Source: Chondrus crispus (lineage: Eukaryota; Rhodophyta; Florideophyceae; Gigartinales; Gigartinaceae). From it: 64,000 bases of DNA. Shown here one piece after another: positions 55,201 through 63,521 of this stretch; position 1 is the first letter of the stretch, and each line of letters starts with the position of its first letter. The notes under the pieces are model-generated. The model made no database searches and was not told the DNA's origin. It saw only the letters and a list, made by a program, of their open reading frames with translations. Where the stretch lies: the NCBI RefSeq assembly GCF_000350225.1, contig NW_005178572.1:124001-188000 (forward strand), read 5' to 3'. The translations under genes were made by a program, and so were the position numbers.

Positions 55201-57160
55201 AGAGTAGTTGCTCTATTAGCTGAGCGGGACCAGCCCGTGCTCGAGTAGTCATGCGCTGCGCGGGGGTCTTTAGAACCCCCAAGAGCACTCCAGAGGTCAT
55301 GATATCTGTCAGCCGACAATCCCATTTGAAAGAAGTGGCCACTTTCCAAAGGGTCGCACACAGTTCGAAGGGACTCATTATATGAAGCACAGAGGATGTG
55401 CAGAATAAGCATACCCAGTATCTCCTTCTTCGTGGTCCCTGTAGTATAACGACGGACGCGCGCGCGGGGAGATTATTAACAGTGCGGCCGTGCACGGTGG
55501 ACATGTGGGCGGGTGTGCCCACGTGTAGGGAGCGCGCGTGCTGAGCGGTCGTAATCTGGCGTACGTGTACAGTAGTGCACGTGTCGGCCAAGCGGTAGTC
55601 TACCAGTATGACGCGTGTACGCTAGCACACGTGGCATCCGTGCGGTAGTCTGTAAGCAGCGCGTGTGTACAGTAGTACACACGTGTAGCTGCAGCGTCCG
55701 CGCGGTAATTAGGAATTGAGGCACTAGTTTTTTAATGGCGTACAGTACCTGGTACGCACTAGGCGGCAGGTACTGTATACTGGGACAGGTGTCCGAGGCG
55801 TCCCTCTGAGGGGTTAAGACCTGACACCCGTCCCCACCAGTAAACTGGGGCAAGCTCGCCCCCGTCCCTTTCGCGCCTACGTACGTCCGTTTTCGGTTGT
55901 CTGTCGCGCGCGCTGGCTTCTAACCCGTTACCGGTCGCTCCCGTTCACGCACCACGGGGCGACTGCGCGTAACCGGCCAGTGAGCCACTCCCTTTTCGCG
56001 AGCTCGTCCGATCGGTTCAATTAGCGCGTGGCGTCCGCGTCGCGTGCTCCCTCGCTAAAGCCTCTGCCTCTCACCCAACCCACGGCGGAGAGGAGTTATC
56101 CCACAGTCCCTGCTTTTCTTCTCTGGTGCAACACACGGTTCGCTACGTATCGTAGCTTCTCTAGCAAACACTCCGTAACAAACGTGCGTAAGCAGGCTAG
56201 AGGAGTAAGTAACTGCCTGGCATCACATTCGTCCTCAGTCGTACCGACTCTACTTGTTATATCGCTTATAACTCGTTCCAGTGCAGTATTGGCCTCTTCG
56301 AGGAAACGACGCTCCAGATTGTTATTCACGTTATCTATCTCGACAGAAACATCAGCGAAAGGACTGTCATAGTTCCATCCTTCTAGGCCACCACTTCTCT
56401 GCGCACGTGCCCGCTCCTCCAACTCTTCAGCAGAGAAGGGTGTAAACAAAGCTCTTGCCTGTGTCGTTTCGATGTCCTCCCAGTGCTCCCTGAAATATCT
56501 TTCGTCGTCGAAGTCATAGTAAAGCCTGCTATAGAGGTCTTCGCCAAGGGCAGCACCTGTGTCCGTCTGCTGCATCTGGGACGTCAGGTATGAACCAGGG
56601 TGCAAAGATCGCACCTCGGTCTCTGTGACTTCAGTGTCAACTTCTCCTACAGCTTGAACCTCGCAAGACGAAGTAGATGAATATGACAATTGCAACTCCT
56701 GTGAAAAGGGTTCGTCACTGTCGTCCAGAGAGTCTGCCTCCTCCAACAACTGTTCAACTTCAGCGTTCAAAGGGCTGCTCGTCTGTAAGACGAAAGATGA
56801 GGAATGAATAGCAACACCGCTGTTGAGCTGGTTCGATGGAGCTGTATTTCTGACAGGGGGTGGGGAGAATTCTTCTTCGTAAAAGAAGTCTGGGGACGTC
56901 TGAAGGGAAGAAAGGGTAGCTGGTGGTGGGTTGTTGCGGAGCTCGGTCTGAGTCAACGGAAGCGTGGGCTCATAATCTTGCTCTGACATAGGCTGACGTT
57001 CGGCATACTCAGCTCTAGATTCCAACCCCTCTCTCAGAGGCGTACTATTAAATTTGCCACTTTTTGGGGGTTCAGCAAGAGGGGAAGCATTGTAGCTGTC
57101 ATCAGCGGATACCAGCTGATTGGAGGCGTTATTTCCGGGGGGTTGGAACCTTTCAGCCAT
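52300..57160 (-). pseudogene. piggyBac/DDE_1_7-like transposase, LTR-interrupted
   Basis: The ATG at 57160 opens an acidic, disordered N-terminal part of about 300 residues, then a helical segment (RTFVTECLLEKLRYVANRV). A solo LTR sits at 56105-55440, and the frame resumes in phase (TTKKEILGMLILHILCASYN). This is followed by ALNPF at about 54996, where a T-run gives a frame change, and an 879-codon frame to 52300. That frame has FAADRGYNSKETIAFL with LLGTHKR, a second hydrophobic core (VIFVIGTGGSIVEGS), and a C-terminal zinc module with CVLCSW, CSTCRQAICCSC and WH, like the Cys-rich tail of piggyBac transposases. At roughly 1390 codons it is over twice the usual size. Assignment rests on the E-I-L-G-M-L-type N-terminal motif and the Cys tail; other DDE groups remain possible. 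Confidence 0.55.
55440..56105 (+). repeat. Solo LTR in the transposase gene (TSD GTCCC)
   Basis: It is 666 bp, starts TGTAGTATAAC and ends GTTATCCCACA, with perfect 5-bp flanks GTCCC (55435-55439 and 56106-56110). U3 carries five or more ACGTG G-box cores (about 55517-55685) and TACAGTA motifs. The strand is a guess from the position of U3-like motifs on the left. It is the same general class as the other Ty3 LTRs here but a different subfamily. Confidence 0.9.
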
Positions 57161-57329
57161 CAGTTTAGCCGCAATGTCCTCTGAAATATGGTGCTTAGTG
57201 TGGCAGTTGCGAACACGAAGGGAAGGGGAAGTGTCTCTGGAAACTAGCCGTAGATTGCTGGAAAGGGAGATTTTTTATGTGACGTTGTTCAGTTTGTTTG
57301 CCGTTTGAGATGGAGAGCCTTTTATATGT

Positions 57330-57674
57330 GATCTTTGTGATGCCCTCACACAGCTCACACAAAACCATCACAAAATTCACCCTGTCAGTGTGAGAGTTTG
57401 TATTTTAAGGTTGACGTTTGAGAGTTTTGAGATGCGTCTCACAAAATCATCACAAAAGATTCACAAAAAATGTGTGATGTTTGAGACGATTTTTGTGATG
57501 ATCACAAAACGTTCACAAAAAGTGCTACAACTCAACAAATATTCACAAACCATGTGTGACGAATGAGACGATGGAGTGAGACGAATGAGACGACGGCGGC
57601 GAAAAGAGCAAAACTCTCACAAATCGTCACACAAATCGTCTCACTTTTTGTGACGCCCTAAATCGTCACAAACC
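57330..57674. repeat. Subterminal TTTGTGA/TCACAAA array, right
   Basis: About a dozen TTTGTGA/TCACAAA heptamers mixed with GAGACGA(A/T) and GTCTCA blocks. It overlaps the presumed promoter of the transposase gene, so transposase binding could also repress its own expression. Confidence 0.75.
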
Positions 57675-57942
57675 GGAGCACAGGGCTATTATGGAGCAAA
57701 ACGCGAGCTTGGCGAAAATGAGCATTTACTGCAGGATCCCATACTGTACAGTGAACTCTTGATGTAAGGGGCCTTCAAAAGCAGTTCCTTGATATATGCA
57801 ACCGAGGGTCTTCCACGTGACAGGGAACCTCAATTTTGGTGCCATAAGTATGAGACTCCGTCTACATGTGTTTGAATTTTCTAATCGTGAAAAGTTTTTC
57901 CGTTCACATGAATTTACTTGTCACTCTTTTGTATTTGTTAAT

Positions 57943-58597
57943 GTTGTCCGTAAAGTTACGAAAACGCGTGTTTTGGCCGCGAGTTTGCTCGGATTTTCTG
58001 AACGCAAAACTTTCAAACAATGCGTTTGGCAAAACTCACAGCATACCGAAACTCGGGGCACGTGAGTTTTCCACGAGTTTCACATCCGCCTGATCACAGC
58101 AGTGCCGAATTGACCCGTCTTGACGGAAAACGAAGTGGGTCTTCGGTTCTTTTCATCAGCACAAACGAGCCTCAAACTGCATGGGTCGTATCGATATGTG
58201 TCATGGACGACCCTATCGCTTCATCTGCGCAGAGTCCATCAAACGGATCAAAGCGCGACAGGATCTGCCACAGATGCCGCCGAAGCAACCGCGAAAGATA
58301 GACAAGTAGTAACTTCTAAAAAGCGGTCCTCTCCATACGGACCCCCTCAGTCTGTCAAGAAGACGAAACACATCGCTCTTTCGATTGAGAATCATTCTAT
58401 CCTTGGGGCGAGCTACAATGTTCACTTCAGCGAGTATTCGTGCAGGTGCACGTGATCCGTCGGGCGGCACAACGATGTACCTTACTGGATGTCAGTCCGC
58501 AAAACTCGTGGTGGAAATCTTCAAACTCGGGTTTACTTTACGTCCAGCGCGTTTGTGGGCAAATGGAAAAAAACAACGCGTTATTTTACGGACAACG
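57943..58597 (+). mobile_element. Inverted-repeat element, copy A
   Basis: About 650 bp with ends reading GTTGTCCGTAAAGTTACG at the left and, read inward from the right, GTTGTCCGTAAAATAACG. An internal stretch (about 58240-58450) is shared with copy B at 62437 and is open in one frame in both (GSATDAAEATAKDRQV in A, GSATDTADATAKDRQV in B). It is non-autonomous, with no transposase. Family unknown. Confidence 0.65.
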
Positions 58598-58834
58598 TTG
58601 TTGAACGGTCCGTATGAGACCTTTCTATTCCTTTTCTTATAAACATGTACCTCTTGTTCCACTCGCCCTCGAAGACGGACACACAATAAACGACTGCTAG
58701 CATCACCTTGTTCGGTTGAAACTGTTCAGCTGTTGCTTCGATCTCTCATAGTTACGGGCCCAGCGCCTGGTGTGGCTTCATTGTTGGCACGCCCTCTGTG
58801 AGTGGAGAAATTGTCGAAATATATTAATTTTTAG

Positions 58835-59002
58835 ATGTGCTAGCACATAGCACAAGGTCTTAAGGATTGTTGTTTTAGGGTTGACGTCAATCCTAAAACA
58901 ACAATCCTTAAGGCGTCAACGCCTGAACGTTTCCGGAAGCGTTCGCCGAGGGAAATAAAAGTTTCTGGAGAGGCTGCGGAGAAGGCCGCGGAGGCCTTCT
59001 CC
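58835..59002. repeat. Cluster of three palindromes
   Basis: ATGTGCTAGCACAT (58835-58848) is perfect. A near-perfect 52-bp palindrome (58860-58911) has 20-bp arms starting TTAAGGATTG around a self-complementary TTGACGTCAA. A third (58978-59002) has arms GGAGAAGGCC/GGCCTTCTCC. It lies directly upstream of the unassigned ORF at 59081. Confidence 0.88.
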
Positions 59003-59080
59003 ATCCCCAGTTCCGACCCATCATGCCATGCAATGCGAACTGGTTTCAAAAAGTTTCTTTGAGCACACAACAATATACCG

Positions 59081-60454
59081 ATGAGAGCTGAATTGGCCAT
59101 AGGGGTCCCTTTGTGGAACGTGGTACGATTCATGTTTTTTGGCTTATTTACTACAGCCGCGCTATCAAGGCTGTGGTCCCTAGGAGCTTCCTACAGGGCG
59201 GGCAGCAGAGTGCTTGCTGGGAGGCGGGTCAAACTGAGGCCAAGACCGCATTACAGGGGCAGTCTGGTTACGGAGGAGGACACGAATGACTTGAGGTTTA
59301 GCTGGTTAATGTTCGTAGTGGTCCTGTTCGTGGCGACTTCAGAACTGCTGATAGAATTTGGGTCTAGCTCAGTGGACATCCCAGCCGGGATAGTTAGGGC
59401 TTCGGGGTATGAATCAGGCGATCTACATCAACCCTTCGAAATTGTGAGGGAAAAAGCCGAGACATGGGTGCCGCAAGTCGCGACTGCCAGGAGGGTTAAA
59501 ACCGTCTATCAGGTCGAAAAATTGGGTGAAATGGAAAACTGGCCGCTGGATTTACAGTCTGAAGACCTCAAGAGCCTAAGGTCAGTACCGACAATACCTT
59601 CAACACAAGTCCAGGTCATGGTGGCGGAGGATCCTCGGGAGTGGGTAATGGCGGGAAGAGGAAGTAAGTTGTGGTTTTCCGGCACTGGAGGAGCTGCTTT
59701 ACTGCTAGACGAAGCTGTTGTGTATTACGACGGGGCTGAGTATTTCCTGTTCAGACAAAGGCATTGGCGGGGGCAGCACTCAATGGGCGTTATCGAACTT
59801 GTATCGAATTACCTCACGGGCCCTCTCATGAAAGTAGTTGGCTACCAAAACATTGACTTGGCTGTCGAAACCTATTCGGACCCAAGACTATCGATAGATT
59901 GCGGGAGTGGCCCTATCTATCCAGATGGATGGAGGACGACTTGCGTAGATCCTGACTTAGGTCCAGCCCGGATCGAACGAGGCGATCTATCCAGTGTGGG
60001 GGTCACGGCGGAGTCGCTCAGCACACACACGTTAACTGTGGACTATGGACGTCGGGTCAAGATGTCGGTGCCGTGGCCGTTGTTCGACGAGCTGCGCCTC
60101 TTACCATCGAGCTCGGAAAGACAAAAGCTGATTATCGGCATAGTGAGCGGTCAAGACAAGGCGCTAGCGATGTCTAATGCGGGCGGAGTGATGGTGGTCA
60201 AGAACGGCAGTTCGGCCACGCTGTGCATCTGGCTGACGGGCGGGTCGGACCTCTATAACGAATTACAGTGTAGAGAAAAAGAATGGGAGGAGGAAAGTCT
60301 GATAACCACCGCTTACATGGCACTACAGCTGAGCACGGCGGGGTTTAGGCAGGCTTGGTTAGTACACAACTTATGGAAGGAAGGAAACGCCGAAGCTGCA
60401 GAGACGGAGGTACGGTGGATCAGACCGACCCTCCTGGAAGGTCTGGGAACTTAG
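59081..60454 (+). CDS. Unassigned membrane protein ORF A
   Basis: 457 residues, not recognised. Two hydrophobic stretches lie near the N-terminus: FMFFGLFTTAALSRLW (about 17-32) and FSWLMFVVVLFVATSELLI (about 73-91). A mostly hydrophilic domain of over 300 residues follows, with a Cys pair (IDCGSGPIYPDGWRTTC) and an acidic CREKEWEEE near the end. The composition is normal and unlike the low-complexity shadow frames nearby, so it is probably real coding sequence, old or present. It overlaps ORF B in another frame. It may be a multi-copy family carried by mobile DNA; two flanking copies of one repeat family support that but do not prove it. Confidence 0.5.
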   Translation: MRAELAIGVPLWNVVRFMFFGLFTTAALSRLWSLGASYRAGSRVLAGRRVKLRPRPHYRGSLVTEEDTNDLRFSWLMFVVVLFVATSELLIEFGSSSVDIPAGIVRASGYESGDLHQPFEIVREKAETWVPQVATARRVKTVYQVEKLGEMENWPLDLQSEDLKSLRSVPTIPSTQVQVMVAEDPREWVMAGRGSKLWFSGTGGAALLLDEAVVYYDGAEYFLFRQRHWRGQHSMGVIELVSNYLTGPLMKVVGYQNIDLAVETYSDPRLSIDCGSGPIYPDGWRTTCVDPDLGPARIERGDLSSVGVTAESLSTHTLTVDYGRRVKMSVPWPLFDELRLLPSSSERQKLIIGIVSGQDKALAMSNAGGVMVVKNGSSATLCIWLTGGSDLYNELQCREKEWEEESLITTAYMALQLSTAGFRQAWLVHNLWKEGNAEAAETEVRWIRPTLLEGLGT

Positions 60455-61038
60455 CCAAGGAAGTGAAAACAGTAGCTACCGTCGATGAACTTTTCTTCGC
60501 CGGGGTGACCATAATAGGGTTTGTCTCCTTGTCTGGGTGTCTAGTGACTCTATCGTTCAAAGGGACATTTTCCAAGGTTGGCCGCCGCACCCTGAAGTTA
60601 AGTATAGAAAACACCAGACGGATTTTATCAATGTCAAACGTTACTCGCTTCAACTGCTCGAAAGTGCCAGCAGTGTCGCCGGAGACGGTCCTGATCGCCA
60701 CTAGTGGCAACACTTGTCACTTAGAGACCACGTACGATGACACTACCGTTCCAATCACGCTAGACCAGGCGGAAAAAGAGGGGATGCTCATGATGGGGCG
60801 GAGAGACACCTCATGTACTTCTCGAAGAGCCACAAGAACAAGTCACGGCAGCAGAAGCACGACCGGACCAATATCGGCGGTCGAACCAGTATTCGATGTC
60901 AAGATACCGCAACGCCCATCCGGACGCGTTAGAGTCAGGGAAGCGACGGAGGTCTGCGAGGATTCAAGATGGAGGCACATAGACGAGGGTAAGACTTTAT
61001 CCGCTGTGGAGCTGGTGGCGATAAGCTGTCCGAGATAA
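60355..61038 (+). CDS. Unassigned membrane protein ORF B
   Basis: An open frame of 227 codons overlapping the end of ORF A by 100 bp. The first 35 residues are probably shadow of ORF A; the rest has a membrane helix (FFAGVTIIGFVSLSGCLVTLSF, given here in parts: FFAGVTIIGF and VSLSGCLVTL) followed by a basic stretch and a Ser/Thr/Arg-rich region. The helix and basic stretch are what a C-terminal anchor of ORF A would look like, so A and B could be parts of one gene, joined by an undetected intron or separated by mutation. No family recognised. Confidence 0.4.
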   Translation: MVSTQLMEGRKRRSCRDGGTVDQTDPPGRSGNLAKEVKTVATVDELFFAGVTIIGFVSLSGCLVTLSFKGTFSKVGRRTLKLSIENTRRILSMSNVTRFNCSKVPAVSPETVLIATSGNTCHLETTYDDTTVPITLDQAEKEGMLMMGRRDTSCTSRRATRTSHGSRSTTGPISAVEPVFDVKIPQRPSGRVRVREATEVCEDSRWRHIDEGKTLSAVELVAISCPR

Positions 61039-61046
61039 GATAGGAT

Positions 61047-61661
61047 GTGAATTACGACGTAGTTCGAGCTGTCCTGTCGAAACTGATAGGTAGACCATTC
61101 GAACCGTCGGAGTTCGAGCAAGAGGGGACAATTGTGAGCATATGTGGAACGGGAACGCGTGTCGGGGCGAGCCTGCTGGGACTGGCCTCTAGTATCAAGT
61201 TTGCAGTACGCTTGCGATATTGGGCAGTGGTAGGAGCGATAACCCCGAAAGAGTTCCAGGACATACAAATGTCTAGAGAGATGCTACAAATTGAAGAGGC
61301 AAGGTCTACGTCTCCTTTGGCGGGCTGTGGCGGGGTCGAGGTCCGAGTCTGTCGTAAGGGGGTTACTGAGGGAAATCGGAGGGCGAGTTCGCAACTTAGC
61401 AGGTGTTCAGGACTGAAGCTGAAGGACACACCCGCAGTCGCCGAACAGGAGTACGACCTGCCGCTGCGGCGACGCCCGCGTGCCCGATTGAAGGAGCTAC
61501 GCGTATACAGTCGACCCTACGCATTAGTGCCGCCCCCTGTAAAGACTGATAATACGGCACTAATTCGGAGCGGCACAATCAGATGGCAGGACCACTACCC
61601 GGCCAGAACTCTGTTATTGGAGTCTGTTGTTGTGGCCTTTGACCCTGTCTCTCATGCCTAG
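61047..61661 (+). CDS. Unassigned ORF C
   Basis: 204 codons starting 8 bp after ORF B. It has a small Gly/Ala-rich hydrophobic patch (VGASLLGLASSIKFAV) and an Arg-rich middle (RRRPRARLKELR). Its 3' end overlaps, on the other strand, the tail of a pogo-like remnant (61579-62007), so its last 80 bases are doubtful. No family recognised. Confidence 0.3.
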   Translation: MNYDVVRAVLSKLIGRPFEPSEFEQEGTIVSICGTGTRVGASLLGLASSIKFAVRLRYWAVVGAITPKEFQDIQMSREMLQIEEARSTSPLAGCGGVEVRVCRKGVTEGNRRASSQLSRCSGLKLKDTPAVAEQEYDLPLRRRPRARLKELRVYSRPYALVPPPVKTDNTALIRSGTIRWQDHYPARTLLLESVVVAFDPVSHA

Positions 61662-62241
61662 CTTCTAGAAAAGCTCGTTTTGCGGACCTCAAGTGCGATA
61701 AGGCATTGCTGACATCGCACTCCACACCCAGACTCTCCAAAGACCCAAACAACCTTGCTAGCACTACAGCACTCGGTACGGCCCGCCTCTCCGTAATTTC
61801 ACACTCGTCTTCTGCCACACAATCATCCATCATAGCATCACTGGCAGACTGATTCTGTAGCTCTCCACCATAATGTATTGAATCGCAAGCATCACTAATA
61901 GAAGCTTCTGCCACAAGCTCATTAGTCTCGATCTCAATCCATTCCTCCACATCTTTCCTGCAGAATTCTGCAGTTTCTGCAAGACCGTCTTCTGGCACCA
62001 GGCTCAATCAAGTGAGCGCAGGGTTCAAAGTTTTTGTTCCGAGCGTTGTAGCAGTGTTGGTCACAATTTGTTGGAGTGAAGGAAGAGAGCGTTTGATGTT
62101 TCGGGTGGTTCGCTCTGAAATTTTGAACTGACGCATAACTGTGGTATTCGCATTCCTGACCTGCAGCAGATGCCCAACCTCGATTTTCTGTGCAATCGTA
62201 AGGCGCGTACGCTTCGCTTTGGCGATCTTTTCAGGAATCAT
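61579..62241 (-). pseudogene. pogo/Tigger-like remnant, DDE domain deleted
   Basis: Two abutting minus-strand frames. The first (62241-62008) is a helix-turn-helix of the CENP-B/pogo N-terminal type (LTIAQKIEVGHLLQ, then MRQFKISERTTRNIKR). The second (62007-61579) is an acidic C-terminal tail ending in an alpha-helical stretch (LFGSLESLG to LSHLRSAKRAF) and QQQTPITEFW. Nothing of the DDE catalytic domain remains between them. QTPITEFW is close to a PIP box (QxxIxxFF), parallel to the tail of the pogo copy at 32867-34446. It cannot transpose on its own. Confidence 0.65.
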
Positions 62242-62436
62242 GTTAGGTCTTTGAGTGAGGTGCCATCACCCATTGAGCTGAGGCGCATGAGGAATGGGCG
62301 ATGACGGTGTCGTGCATGACCCGTGGCAGAACCTGTGTCTGCCGGTTTTGGCGGCACTAATTCGAGGGTGGCAATAATAAAAGCGGCACTATTGCGCGTC
62401 CCCCCCCGTGTACTGTAGATGCATTAAATCGCACAT
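62242..62436. other. Short gap, nothing recognised
   Basis: About 195 bp without recognisable features apart from a C run (62400-62408) and a TACTGTAG motif (62411). Confidence 0.5.
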
Positions 62437-63010
62437 TTATTAAGGTCGTCCGTAAAGTCACAAAAACGCGTCTTTTGCGGCGTGTTTGCTCGGATTTTCT
62501 AAAAGCAAAATTTTCAGACAACGCGTTTGGCAAAACTCACAGCATACCGAAAACTGGGGGCATGTGAGTTTCCCACGAGTTTCACATCCGCCTGATCACA
62601 GCAGTGCCGGATCAACCCGTCTTGAAGGAAGACGAAGTGAGGTTTCCGCTCTTTCGTCAGCATAAACGAGTCTCAGACTGCACGGGTCGTACCGGTTTGC
62701 GTCATGGACGTCCCTATCGCTTCATCTGCGCAGAGTTCATGAATGGATCAAAGCGCGACAGGATCTGCCACAGATACCGCCGACGCAACCGCGAAAGATA
62801 GACAAGTAGAAACATCTAAAAAGCGGTGCTCTCCAAACGGCCCCCCTCAGGTTGCGAAGAAGACGAAACACATCGCCCTTTCGACTGAGAACCTTTGCAT
62901 CCTTACGGCGAGCTACGATATTCGCTTCAACGAGTATTCGCGCAGGTTTTCAATCTCGGGTTTATTTTACGTGCAGCGACTTTGTGGGCAAATGGGAAAA
63001 AACATTAATG
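62437..63010 (+). mobile_element. Inverted-repeat element, copy B (right end lost)
   Basis: The left end reads GGTCGTCCGTAAAGTCAC. The body matches copy A (57943-58597) in the same orientation at roughly 85-90 percent by eye, with a deletion relative to A near 62950 and no right terminal repeat. A short tandem GAGAAATAT (63019-63042) follows. The two copies bracket the ORF trio and the pogo remnant. Confidence 0.65.
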
Positions 63011-63191
63011 CAGGAGAAATATGAGAAATATGAGAAATATGTTTGGATGCGGGAAGTGGGGCGTTGTCTTCGCTGACATGGAATTAGTTGATGTTTCTCT
63101 CAAGATCCTTTGATTTTGGGTAAGGAACAGCCTACTTTACACAGCCTGTTTTTGCATTGCTCTATGTGTTGCTGTTTACAGTGAGTTTTTG

Positions 63192-63221
63192 GCAGAAAGC
63201 ATTGGTACCAATGCTTTCTGC
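63192..63221. repeat. Perfect 30-bp palindrome without loop
   Basis: GCAGAAAGCATTGGT is followed directly by its exact reverse complement, 31 bp before the assembly gap. Confidence 0.95.
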
Positions 63222-63251
63222 AGGCAGCAAGCGGTTGACAGCAACACCTTG

Positions 63252-63351
63252 NNNNNNNNNNNNNNNNNNNNNNNNNNNNNNNNNNNNNNNNNNNNNNNNN
63301 NNNNNNNNNNNNNNNNNNNNNNNNNNNNNNNNNNNNNNNNNNNNNNNNNNN
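63252..63351. other. Assembly gap (100 N)
   Basis: Exactly 100 unknown bases, the conventional size for a gap of unknown length. Palindromes flank it on both sides. Confidence 0.99.
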
Positions 63352-63412
63352 GGCAGCGAGGCACACTCAATCAATGGATGAGATCATCCATTGCTCGAAT
63401 GTGCCTCGCTGC
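63352..63412. repeat. Inverted repeat beside the gap
   Basis: Outer arms GGCAGCGAGGCACA/TGTGCCTCGCTGCC and inner arms CAATGGATGA/TCATCCATTG around GA. Confidence 0.93.
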
Positions 63413-63488
63413 CTCGGCATCCCAATGAACTCTATTACTATACAGTATATATTAATGTACTATTATATTCATTGACCAATAAGAAACA

Positions 63489-63521
63489 CACTGTACTGTG
63501 ATAGCCTATCACAGTACAGTG
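63489..63521. repeat. 33-bp palindrome with a 1-nt loop
   Basis: Arms CACTGTACTGTGATAG and CTATCACAGTACAGTG around one C. Confidence 0.93.

Larger units (their letters stand above)
52014..57674 (-). mobile_element. Large piggyBac-like DNA transposon with TTTGTGA arrays
   Basis: One very long minus-strand transposase gene is bracketed by two arrays of the heptamer TTTGTGA/TCACAAA, about nine copies at 52014-52260 and about a dozen at 57330-57674, in both orientations. The outermost parts can be read as an imperfect inverted repeat (CCTATTTTGTGA at the left; CCGGTTTGTGA read inward from the right). No TTAA target duplication is visible, so the ends are approximate. A solo LTR (55440-56105) lies inside the gene. 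Confidence 0.6.

Noticed and set aside
58860-58911. microRNA precursor
   Set aside because: The arms are nearly perfectly paired with a self-complementary centre, unlike imperfect miRNA stems, and no expression evidence is available.
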